Below, in pieces: positions 24,118-31,985 of a stretch of 64,000 bases of DNA. The notes under the pieces are model-generated. The model was not told the DNA's origin and searched no databases. It was given only the letters and a program-made list of their open reading frames with translations. Source of the stretch: JAZDCJ01 sp036311985. GTDB taxonomy: Bacteria; Actinomycetota; Actinomycetes; Actinomycetales; Micrococcaceae. Both the position numbers and the translations under genes were made by a program. Location: NCBI RefSeq assembly GCF_036311985.1, contig NZ_JAZDCJ010000001.1. One strand, written 5' to 3'. Position 1 is the stretch's first letter. Each line of letters begins with the position of its first letter.

Positions 24118-25698
24118 ATGAGCGAGAACAAGACCCCGACGCCCGCGCCTGGAACGGAGCCGGAGCCGTCGCAGGACGCGCGCGACGAGGAGCTCGAGCG
24201 CTTCAACGAGGCGCTGCGCGCCCTGGGTGAGGACCCCGAGGACTTCGGCTGCGACGAAGGGCGGTTCGAATCCGCGCCGGTTCATCGGGAGGGAACCGTG
24301 GAGCCGGAGCCGGAGCCGGAATCGGAAACTGAACGGGAGCGGGAGTCCGCGCCGGAGCCGGACATGAAGCCGAGCCGGGAGGCGGACCCCGCGGTGGAAG
24401 CCTCCTCGGGGGCTGCCGGTGGCCGAGCCGCCCGCGATGCCGCCGGCGCCCGGAAGCCGGCCGTCGACGGGCCCGGGGACGAACCCGGCCGCGGCGTCGA
24501 GCCCGGACGCGACGATGACGGGCCGGGAGTAGAAGCGCGCTCCCGGCCGGACCAGTCGGACGACTCGGCCCGCGCGAGCGAACCCGTGCCCGGGGCCGGG
24601 ACAGGCGACCGGCCGAGGGACGCGCAGACCGTTGCGACGCCGCCCGGGAGGATCGACGCCGAACGGGACGACGCGGTGCTGGACCGCGCCGCCAGGCGTG
24701 GGCCCGCGCCTGAGCCCGTGACCGAGGCGACCTCCGTCCAGCCGGCCGCCACCGCAGACCAGCGGCACGCGGCTGCTGAGGAGGCACCCCACCCGGCGTC
24801 GACCGCCGTTCAGCCGGCGGTCCCGGTGGCCGCGGCCCCGGCGGCCGGTTCCCCCGGGGCGGGTCGGGCGGCGGCCGCTGCCGCGGCCAAGCGCAAGGAT
24901 CCGCTGCCCGCCGAGCTGGCGGCCCTGCGGGACCCGGACGCCCGCCGTCGCCAGGCCGCGCGCGACGCCGCGCTGACCGCCAAGCCCCGCCTGCCGCGCG
25001 TGCTCCAAGTGGTCCTGGCCTTGGCCTTCCCGCTCCTGCTGCTCATCGGGGCGGTCCGCGCCGTCGCCACGCCGTGGTTCCTCTGGCTCGCCTACAACCG
25101 CCCCGGATTCCCGGCCGATGCCTACGGGTTCACCGGCGCCGAACGGCTGAACTACGGCTCCTACGGCGTCGACTACCTGACCAACGCCGCGGGGTCCGAC
25201 TACCTCGGCGGCCTCGTCGACGGGCGGGGCGACCCGCTGTTCCTCGCCACCGAGGTGGCGCACATGGCCGACGTGAAGATGGTCCTCGGCACGGCGTTCT
25301 GGGGCGGGCTCGGGCTCGCCGTCCTGGCGCTGGGCATCATGTGGTACCTCGCCGTGCGCTACGCGGGGGGGATCCGCCGCGGGTTGTTCGCCGGGGCGCT
25401 CGTCTCGCTCGGACTCATCGCGGGCCTCGCCGCCGCGGCGATCGTGGGCTGGCAGTCGTTCTTCACCGCCGTGCACCAGGTCTTCTTCGCCGACGGGACC
25501 TGGACGTTCCGCCTCGACGACACCCTGATCCGGCTCTACCCGCCGCAGTTCTGGGTCGACGCGGGGATCGCCGTCGGGGCCCTGGCCCTGCTCGGCATCG
25601 TCGTCGTGCTCATCGCCACGTGGCCCACCGCCAAGCGGCGCGAGCGTTCCCGCCTGCGCCAGGAGGCCCGGGACTTCGGCCTGGTGCGCCAGCCGTAG
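24118..25698 (+). CDS. DUF1461/TIGR01906-type membrane protein with long disordered N-terminus
   Basis: A 526-residue protein. Residues 1-285 are low complexity, rich in Glu, Pro, Ala, Arg and Asp (for example EPEPEPESETERERE), and surely disordered. Residues 295-515 carry four membrane segments: one at about 300-325, then a roughly 70-residue external region with FTGAERLNYGSYGVDYL, then three more. The LIRLYPPQFWVDAG segment before the last helix fits the TIGR01906/DUF1461 family of unknown function. ATG 24118 has AAGGAAAAGG upstream and lies 35 nt after the SpoIIM gene, suggesting cotranscription. A perfect terminator hairpin follows. Confidence 0.75.
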   Translation: MSENKTPTPAPGTEPEPSQDARDEELERFNEALRALGEDPEDFGCDEGRFESAPVHREGTVEPEPEPESETERERESAPEPDMKPSREADPAVEASSGAAGGRAARDAAGARKPAVDGPGDEPGRGVEPGRDDDGPGVEARSRPDQSDDSARASEPVPGAGTGDRPRDAQTVATPPGRIDAERDDAVLDRAARRGPAPEPVTEATSVQPAATADQRHAAAEEAPHPASTAVQPAVPVAAAPAAGSPGAGRAAAAAAAKRKDPLPAELAALRDPDARRRQAARDAALTAKPRLPRVLQVVLALAFPLLLLIGAVRAVATPWFLWLAYNRPGFPADAYGFTGAERLNYGSYGVDYLTNAAGSDYLGGLVDGRGDPLFLATEVAHMADVKMVLGTAFWGGLGLAVLALGIMWYLAVRYAGGIRRGLFAGALVSLGLIAGLAAAAIVGWQSFFTAVHQVFFADGTWTFRLDDTLIRLYPPQFWVDAGIAVGALALLGIVVVLIATWPTAKRRERSRLRQEARDFGLVRQP

Positions 25699-25740
25699 GC
25701 GGCCGGCCCCGGAGCCGCGGTGCGCGGCCGCCGGGGGGAA

Positions 25741-25778
25741 CGGCGAAGGCCCGGGGGAGCACCCCCGGGCCTTCGCCG
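25741..25778. terminator. strong bidirectional terminator
   Basis: A perfect 17-bp stem (25741-25757 with 25762-25778) and AGCA tetraloop lie between the convergent DUF1461-type and acyl-CoA ligase genes. Confidence 0.85.
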
Positions 25779-25790
25779 TCCGCGGCCGGG

Positions 25791-27731
25791 TCAGCCCGCG
25801 TAGAGCTTCTCGATGGCCCCGGCGCTGGACTCCATGACGGCGAGCCGCTTGAGCTTGAGCGACGGCGTCAGGTGGCCGGACTCCTCCGTGAACTCCTCGT
25901 CCAGGACCACGAAGCGGCGGATGCCCTCGGCGCGCGAGACCGTGGCGTTGGCCTCGTCGACGGCCGCCTGGATCTCCGCGAGGACCTCCGGATGCCGGAC
26001 GGCCTCGGAGGGGTCGAGGGCGCCGAGTCCCTTCCCGGCCGCCCAGGGGCCGAGCTCGTCCCGGTCCAGGGTGACCAGCGCGCCGATGAAGGGGCGGTTC
26101 TCGCCCACGAGGACCACCTGCCCCACGATCCGGCAGGCGCGGACGATCTCTTCGAGCGGCCCCGGTGCCACGTTCTTGCCGCCGGCCGTGACCAGGAGGT
26201 CCTTCTTGCGCCCCGTGATGGTGAGGAAGCCGCCGTCGTCCAGGGTCCCGAGGTCTCCCGTGCGGAAGAATCCGTCCGCGTCGAACGCCTCCGCCGAGGC
26301 CTCCGGGTTGTCGTGGTAGCCGGCGAAGACGCCGATGCCCTTGATGAGGACCTCGCCGTCGTCCGCGATCCGGACCGTGGTGCCCGGGATCGGCCGGCCG
26401 ACGCTGCCCACCCGCGTGTCGCCCGCCATGTTCACGGTGGCCGGGGCGGTGGTCTCCGTGAGGCCGTAGCCCTCGAGGAGGCCGATCCCGGCGCCGCGGA
26501 AGAAGTGGGCGAGCCCCGTGTTGAGCTCGCTGGCCCCGGAGATCGCGTACTCCGCCTGGCCTCCGAGGACGGCGCGCAGCTTCGGGTACAGGGCCTTGTC
26601 GAAAAAGAGGTGGCGCGCCCGCGTCGCGAGCGGCAGCCGGGCGGCCCCGCCGCGGGCCTTCGCGTCGCGCCACCGGGAGACGTCGACGGCCGCCTCCTCG
26701 GCCTGCAGGAAGAGTCCGGCCTTCCCGCCGGCCTCCGCCTTGGCGAGGGCCCCCGAGCGGATCTTCTCGAAGATCCGGGGGACGGCGAGCAGGAACGTGG
26801 GCCTGAAGGTCTTGAGGTCCTCCATGAGGTCCGCTGCGCCGGGCGTGTGGGCCACGGTGGTTCCTGCGTGGAGGCAGCATTGCTGGACGGCCCGGGCCAG
26901 CACGTGGGCGAGCGGGAGGAACATGAGGGTGCGCGAGCCCTCGGAGACGACCTCGCGCATGTGCGGGACGAGGTTCACGGCGATGGCCGCGAAGTTCCCG
27001 TGGGTCATCATGCAGCCCTTGGGGCGGCCCGTGGTGCCGGAGGTGTAGACCAGGGTCGCGACGTCGTCGTACCCGCGCGAGGTGCGCGCCGCCTCCAGCT
27101 CCGCCTCGGACACCGGGCTGGTGCGGCCGGCGCCGATCAGGCGGGCGAGGTCGCTCCCCGTCCCGATGCCGGTGGGGGCGGTGCCGGGGCCCGGCTGGTG
27201 GGCCGTTCCTCCGGTGACGGGTGGCGGCGTCGCGACGCCCGAAGCCGCCGGGGCGGACGCCTCGTCCGTGCCGGGGGCCGATCCCGTGAAGCACCAGAGC
27301 GTGACGGCTTCGCCGAGGGACTCGGCGGCCGCGGCGATCACCGCGGCGCGCTGCGGATCCTCGGCGAACGCGTGCCGGGCGCCGGAATCCCGCAGGATCC
27401 ACTCGACCTGGAACGGCGAGCTGGTCTCGTAGACCGGGACGGAGACGCCTCCCGCGAACCAGACGGCCTGTTCCGCGACGGCCCACTCGTAGCGGGTGCG
27501 GGACATGATGGCCACGGCGTCGCCCGGACGGACCCCGGCTTCGACCAGCGAACGCCCCGCTGACCGGACGACCGCGACGAACTCCGCCGTCGGGATGCCG
27601 TGCCACGCGCCGTCGACCTTGACGGCATAGGCGTCGGCGCCCCCGCCGCGGGCCAGCCGGTCGATGAGCAGCTGGCTGGCACCGTAGCCGGCCGGCAGCT
27701 CGTGGAGCAAGGGGGTGGTGGCTTCGCGCAT
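25791..27731 (-). CDS. long-chain acyl-CoA ligase, FadD15-like AMP-forming
   Basis: A 646-residue adenylate-forming enzyme. The P-loop LVYTSGTTGRPKG, the EGYGLTETTA motif, FRTGDLG, ITGRKKDLLVTAGGKNVAP, and the C-terminal catalytic-lysine region LTPSLKLKR are all intact, so it should activate fatty acids to acyl-CoA through acyl-AMP. A Pro/Gly/Ala-rich insertion of about 40 residues follows the first 150. ATG 27731 is chosen because AGGAG sits 7-8 nt upstream and homologues begin with a similar MREATTP-type sequence; in-frame ATG 27755 and GTG 27767 also exist. TAGACT at 27768-27773 would give a leader of about 30 nt. Chain length preference is unknown. Confidence 0.92.
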   Translation of the reverse strand: MREATTPLLHELPAGYGASQLLIDRLARGGGADAYAVKVDGAWHGIPTAEFVAVVRSAGRSLVEAGVRPGDAVAIMSRTRYEWAVAEQAVWFAGGVSVPVYETSSPFQVEWILRDSGARHAFAEDPQRAAVIAAAAESLGEAVTLWCFTGSAPGTDEASAPAASGVATPPPVTGGTAHQPGPGTAPTGIGTGSDLARLIGAGRTSPVSEAELEAARTSRGYDDVATLVYTSGTTGRPKGCMMTHGNFAAIAVNLVPHMREVVSEGSRTLMFLPLAHVLARAVQQCCLHAGTTVAHTPGAADLMEDLKTFRPTFLLAVPRIFEKIRSGALAKAEAGGKAGLFLQAEEAAVDVSRWRDAKARGGAARLPLATRARHLFFDKALYPKLRAVLGGQAEYAISGASELNTGLAHFFRGAGIGLLEGYGLTETTAPATVNMAGDTRVGSVGRPIPGTTVRIADDGEVLIKGIGVFAGYHDNPEASAEAFDADGFFRTGDLGTLDDGGFLTITGRKKDLLVTAGGKNVAPGPLEEIVRACRIVGQVVLVGENRPFIGALVTLDRDELGPWAAGKGLGALDPSEAVRHPEVLAEIQAAVDEANATVSRAEGIRRFVVLDEEFTEESGHLTPSLKLKRLAVMESSAGAIEKLYAG

Positions 27732-27767
27732 CGGCCTCTCCTGGGTGGATTGCATGGTCCGGGTCAC

Positions 27768-27773
27768 AGTCTA
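27768..27773 (-). promoter_or_regulatory. -10 box for the acyl-CoA ligase gene
   Basis: TAGACT on the minus strand, 37 nt before the chosen ATG and in the 65-bp gap after pmt. Confidence 0.5.
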
Positions 27774-27796
27774 AGTTACTTGCTGGTAATAAAGGG

Positions 27797-29419
27797 TCAG
27801 GCCCAGCTCGGCATCCAGATCCGCAGCCGCCATTGCTCGTAGGGGATCGTCTCACCGGTCCAGACGGGCCAGAAGAAGGCCGAGAGCGCCACCACGGTGA
27901 ACAGGAAGACCGCGACGGCCACGACGCCGGCCCGGCGCCGCTCGGGCGGGGCGTCCCGCCGGCCCAGGACGAGGCCCAGCGCGTAGGTGAGGGCCAGGAC
28001 CATAAAGGGGTGGAACGAGATCGTGTAGAAGAAGAACATCGTGCGTTCCGGGTAGAGGAACCACGGAACGAATCCGGCCAGCAGCCCGGAGAGGATGGCC
28101 CCCGCCCGCCAATCGCGGCGGCCGGCCCAGAAGAGCAGCACCACGCACGCGCTCAGGGAGGCCGCCCACCAGAGGACGGGATTGGGCAGGTCCGTAATGA
28201 CCGCGCTGCAGCTTGCCGCCGCGCACCCCGGCTCCCCGGACTCGACGCCCTCGTAGTAGAAGAGCACGGGCCGGCCGGCGAAGAGCCAGGTCCACGGCCC
28301 CGACTCCCACGAGTGGTCCGAGGACAGCCCCTGGTGGAAGGAATAGGCGCTGCGGTGGTAGTCGATGAGGGACCGCAGGGGCCCGGGAACGAGCGGCCAC
28401 GCCTGCTCGGGGTGCTGCGACGCCCAGTCGCGGTGATAGCCGCCGGAGGTGGCGAGCCACCCGGACCACGTCGCCACGTAGACCGCCACGGCGGCGGGGA
28501 TCATCGTCAGGAAGGCGGGCACGCCGTCGCGCAGGATGCCCGCGGTGAACCAGCGGCGGATGCCGGCGGCGCGCCGGGCCGAGACGTCCCAGAGGACGGT
28601 CATGAGCCCGAAGACGGCGATGAAGGACAGCGAGGACCACTTCACGCCGGCAGCGGCGCCGAGGAGGATCCCGGCCGCGAGCCGCCACGGGCGCCACGCG
28701 AGCCACGGCCCGTAGAGGAGGGCGTCGCGGGTCCGCGGGGCATCGGGTGCGCCGCCCCCGACGGCGGCCGCGAGCCGTTGCGCGAGCCTGCGCCGTCCGT
28801 CGTCGCGGTCCACGAGCAGCAGGTAGAACGCGGCCAGGAGGAAGAACATCTGGAAGATGTCCAGCAAGGCGGTGCGGGACATGACCAGATGGTGGCCGTC
28901 GACGGCCGAGAGGAGCCCGGCGAGACCGCCGAGGACGGGGGATCGGAACAGCCGCTGGGCCGCAAGCGCCAGGAGGAGCACGGACAAGGTGCCGGCCAGG
29001 GCGCCGGCCGATCGCCACCCGAGCCCGTTGTCCCAGCCGAAGACCAGCATGCCGAGCCCGATCAGCCACTTGCCCAGCGGGGGGTGCACCACGTAGGCCG
29101 CGTCGTCGTTCGGCGCCGGGCTGCCCGCGATGAAGGCGTCGTTCGCCTCGTCCGGCCAGCTGCGCTCGTAGCCGGACTCCAGGAGCGTGTAGGCGTCCTT
29201 GATGTAGTAGGTCTCGTCGAAGGTGAACGCGTGGGGGTGGGAGAGGTTCCAGAAGCGCAGCAGCGCGGCGAGCGCGGTGACGGCGAGCGGGACGATCCAG
29301 GCCAGGCGCGTAGCCGCTACCGCGGGTCCGAGCAGGCGGCCGCGGAGCGACGTTTCACCTAACGCATCGGCGGGGTCGCGGACCCAGCGCGGGCTGGTGG
29401 TTCCGGTCGATGCGCTCAC
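27797..29419 (-). CDS. pmt: protein O-mannosyltransferase, GT39 (Pmt)
   Basis: A 540-residue integral membrane enzyme with about 11 hydrophobic helices, transferring mannose from polyprenyl-phosphate-mannose to secreted proteins. The first external loop contains FDETYYIKDAY with the catalytic Asp-Glu pair, then HPPLGKWLIGLG, both family hallmarks. The C-terminal helices include WFLYPERTMFFFYTISFHPF. Mannose supply would come from ManA in the window. GTG 29419 is favoured because TAGAGT (29427-29432) ends seven nt upstream; the frame extends to GTG 29449 without any start signal. It is divergent from rsmI, an arrangement I recall from mycobacteria (Rv1002c/Rv1003). Confidence 0.92.
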   Translation of the reverse strand: MSASTGTTSPRWVRDPADALGETSLRGRLLGPAVAATRLAWIVPLAVTALAALLRFWNLSHPHAFTFDETYYIKDAYTLLESGYERSWPDEANDAFIAGSPAPNDDAAYVVHPPLGKWLIGLGMLVFGWDNGLGWRSAGALAGTLSVLLLALAAQRLFRSPVLGGLAGLLSAVDGHHLVMSRTALLDIFQMFFLLAAFYLLLVDRDDGRRRLAQRLAAAVGGGAPDAPRTRDALLYGPWLAWRPWRLAAGILLGAAAGVKWSSLSFIAVFGLMTVLWDVSARRAAGIRRWFTAGILRDGVPAFLTMIPAAVAVYVATWSGWLATSGGYHRDWASQHPEQAWPLVPGPLRSLIDYHRSAYSFHQGLSSDHSWESGPWTWLFAGRPVLFYYEGVESGEPGCAAASCSAVITDLPNPVLWWAASLSACVVLLFWAGRRDWRAGAILSGLLAGFVPWFLYPERTMFFFYTISFHPFMVLALTYALGLVLGRRDAPPERRRAGVVAVAVFLFTVVALSAFFWPVWTGETIPYEQWRLRIWMPSWA

Positions 29420-29426
29420 CCGGCCC

Positions 29427-29432
29427 ACTCTA
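29427..29432 (-). promoter_or_regulatory. -10 box, leaderless pmt
   Basis: TAGAGT, seven nt before GTG 29419. Confidence 0.55.
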
Positions 29433-29475
29433 CCGGCGGAGTCCGGCACGGCGCCGGAGGCGGACGCGTGGACGG

Positions 29476-29481
29476 TAGGCT
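29476..29481 (+). promoter_or_regulatory. -10 box, leaderless rsmI
   Basis: TAGGCT, six nt before GTG 29488. Confidence 0.55.
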
Positions 29482-29487
29482 GGCGGG

Positions 29488-30336
29488 GTGAACACGACCC
29501 CCGGCCCCGGACGGATCGTCCTGGCGGCCACGCCGATCGGAAACCTGGGTGATGCCTCGCCCCGCCTCGTCGAGTGGCTGACGACGGCCCCGCTCGTCGC
29601 CGCGGAGGACACGCGTCGGCTCCTCCACCTGGCCAATGCGCTCGGCCTCCGGGTCGCCGGCCGACTCATCAGCTTCCACGAGCACAACGAGGGCGCGCGG
29701 ATCGAGGAGCTGCTCGGGCTCGTCCGCGACGGCAACGACCTCCTCGTGGTCAGCGACGCCGGAATGCCCGCCGTCTCCGACCCAGGCTTCCGGCTCGTCG
29801 AGGCGGCCGTCGCGGCCGGGCTCGACGTCACCGCGGTCCCCGGCCCCTCCGCCGTGCCCACGGCGCTCGCGCTGTCCGGCCTGCCGACGGACCGCTTCAC
29901 GTTCGAGGGCTTCCTGCCCCGCAAGCCGGGCGACCGTGCCGGCCGCCTCGCCGAACTCGCCGACGAGCGGCGCACGATGGTGTTCTTCGAGGCGCCGCAC
30001 CGGCTCGAACCCATGCTGCGCGCGCTCGCCGAGGCGTTCGGTCCCCTGCGCCGGGCCGCCGTCGCCCGCGAGCTCACGAAGCTCCACGAGGAAGTGCGGC
30101 GCGGCACCCTCGACGAACTGGCCACGTGGTCGTCCGACGGGGTGAAGGGGGAGATCGCCGTCGTCGTCGCCGGGGCCGGGGAGGCGGCGCCGGCCGAGGC
30201 GGCCGACCACGTCGCGGCCGTGCAGGCCCTCGTCGACGGGGGGCTGCGGCTCAAGGACGCCGTCGGCGCCGTGGCCGAGCGCGAGCGCGTCTCCAAGCGG
30301 GAGCTCTACGCGGCCGTCCTCGACGCGCGGGCCTGA
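29488..30336 (+). CDS. rsmI: 16S rRNA (cytidine-1402-2'-O)-methyltransferase
   Basis: A 282-residue SAM-dependent methyltransferase of the tetrapyrrole-methylase fold that 2'-O-methylates C1402 of 16S rRNA. The N-terminal VLAATPIGNLGDASPR (about 11-26), AAEDTRRLLHLANALG, FHEHNE and the VSDAGMPAVSDPG loop (about 87-99) are diagnostic. Length is normal. GTG 29488 follows TAGGCT (29476-29481) by six nt, indicating a leaderless message, back-to-back with the leaderless pmt promoter. It acts in the same decoding-centre region as KsgA, encoded at 40 kb. Confidence 0.96.
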   Translation: MNTTPGPGRIVLAATPIGNLGDASPRLVEWLTTAPLVAAEDTRRLLHLANALGLRVAGRLISFHEHNEGARIEELLGLVRDGNDLLVVSDAGMPAVSDPGFRLVEAAVAAGLDVTAVPGPSAVPTALALSGLPTDRFTFEGFLPRKPGDRAGRLAELADERRTMVFFEAPHRLEPMLRALAEAFGPLRRAAVARELTKLHEEVRRGTLDELATWSSDGVKGEIAVVVAGAGEAAPAEAADHVAAVQALVDGGLRLKDAVGAVAERERVSKRELYAAVLDARA

Positions 30337-30480
30337 GCTCCGCGGAGGCCGGGGTCCGGCACGGGGACAAGTGCACAACGGGGAGCCCGCGTCATGGTGC
30401 AGGGCGGCATTTACACCGGGGAAGCCACGTCGATACGGTGGCAGGGACACACCAGCCCACCACTTGCGGGAGATCACTCA

Positions 30481-31965
30481 ATGACGACCATCACCCCGGA
30501 GCGCGAAGCCGAACTGCTCGCCTCCGTCCCCACCGGCCTGCTCATCGACGGCGAGTGGCGGGACGCGTCGGACGGCGGGACCTTCGACGTGCACGATCCC
30601 TCCACGGGCCGCGTCCTGGCCACCCTCGCCTCGGCCACGAGCGAGGACGCCGTGGCCGCCCTCGACGCCGCCGACGCGGCGCAGGCCGCCTGGGCCCGGA
30701 CGGCCCCGCGCGAGCGGGCCGAGATCCTGCGGCGCGCCTTTGACCTGGTCACGGCGCGGTCCGAGGACTTCGCACTCCTGATGACCCTCGAAATGGGCAA
30801 GCCGCTCGCCGAGGCCCGTGGCGAAGTCGTCTACGGCGCCGAGTTCCTGCGCTGGTTCTCCGAGGAGGCCGTCCGCGACTACGGGCGCTACGTGACGACG
30901 CCCGAGGGCAAGAACAAGATCCTCGTCCAGCGCAAGCCGCTCGGCCCGTGCCTGCTCATCACCCCCTGGAACTTCCCGCTCGCGATGGCCACCCGCAAGG
31001 TCGGCCCCGCCGTGGCGGCCGGCTGCACCATGGTGCTCAAGCCGGCCAAGCTGACGCCCCTGACGAGCCAGCTCTTCGCGGCCGTCCTGCTGGAGGCCGG
31101 CCTGCCCGCCGGCGTCCTGAACGTCGTCTCCTCGAAGTCCGCCTCCGGCATCTCCGGCCCGCTCATGCAGGACCCGCGTCTGCGCAAGGTCTCCTTCACC
31201 GGCTCCACCCCGGTGGGCCGGCAGCTGCTCAAGGACGCGGCGGACAACGTCCTGCGGACCTCGATGGAGCTCGGCGGCAACGCCCCGTTCATCGTCTTCG
31301 AGGACGCCGACCTCGACCGGGCCGTCGAGGGCGCCATGGCCGCGAAGATGCGCAACATGGGCGAGGCCTGCACGGCGGCGAACCGCTTCCTCGTCCAGAC
31401 GTCGGTGGCGGAGGAGTTCACGCGCCGCTTCGCCGAGGCCATGGAGCGACTGGTGCCGGGCCGCGGTACCGAGGCGTCCACGACCGTGGGCCCGCTCATC
31501 GACGGCGGCGCGCGAGACGATGTCCACGCCCTCGTCACGGCGGCCGTCGAGGCCGGTGCCGAGGCGGTCACGGGCGGTGCGCCGATCGACGGCGACGGCT
31601 TCTTCTACCAGCCCACCGTGCTCGCGGGCGTGCCGAACGACGCCGAGATCCTGCGTCAGGAGATCTTCGGCCCCGTGGCTCCCGTGACGACGTTCGAGAC
31701 GGAGGAGGAAGCCGTCAAGCTCGCCAACGCGAGCGAGTACGGTCTCGCGTCCTATCTCTACACCGCGGACTACAACCGCATGTTCCGCGTCGCCGAGCAG
31801 ATCGAGTTCGGCATGGTGGGCTTCAACGCGGGCGTGATCTCCAACGCCGCCGCGCCGTTCGGCGGCGTCAAGCAGTCCGGCCTGGGCCGCGAGGGCGGCG
31901 CCGAGGGCATCGCGGAGTACACGACGACCCAGTACATCGGCATCGCCGACCCCTACGCGGTCTGA
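30481..31965 (+). CDS. gabD: NAD(P)+-dependent succinate-semialdehyde dehydrogenase
   Basis: A 494-residue aldehyde dehydrogenase. Catalytic Cys297 (GEACTAANRF) and Glu263 (MELGGNAP) are present, with the LITPWNFPLAM and FTGSTPVG cofactor-binding segments. The overall pattern is closest to GabD-type succinate-semialdehyde dehydrogenases, feeding succinate into the TCA cycle, but related aldehydes cannot be excluded. ATG 30481 has GGGAG about 10 nt upstream and is preferred over the upstream in-frame ATG 30394, whose extra 29 residues lack similarity to the family. The 144-bp gap after rsmI holds no recognisable gene. Confidence 0.9.
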   Translation: MTTITPEREAELLASVPTGLLIDGEWRDASDGGTFDVHDPSTGRVLATLASATSEDAVAALDAADAAQAAWARTAPRERAEILRRAFDLVTARSEDFALLMTLEMGKPLAEARGEVVYGAEFLRWFSEEAVRDYGRYVTTPEGKNKILVQRKPLGPCLLITPWNFPLAMATRKVGPAVAAGCTMVLKPAKLTPLTSQLFAAVLLEAGLPAGVLNVVSSKSASGISGPLMQDPRLRKVSFTGSTPVGRQLLKDAADNVLRTSMELGGNAPFIVFEDADLDRAVEGAMAAKMRNMGEACTAANRFLVQTSVAEEFTRRFAEAMERLVPGRGTEASTTVGPLIDGGARDDVHALVTAAVEAGAEAVTGGAPIDGDGFFYQPTVLAGVPNDAEILRQEIFGPVAPVTTFETEEEAVKLANASEYGLASYLYTADYNRMFRVAEQIEFGMVGFNAGVISNAAAPFGGVKQSGLGREGGAEGIAEYTTTQYIGIADPYAV

Positions 31966-31985
31966 CGGGCCGCGGTGCGCCGGGG

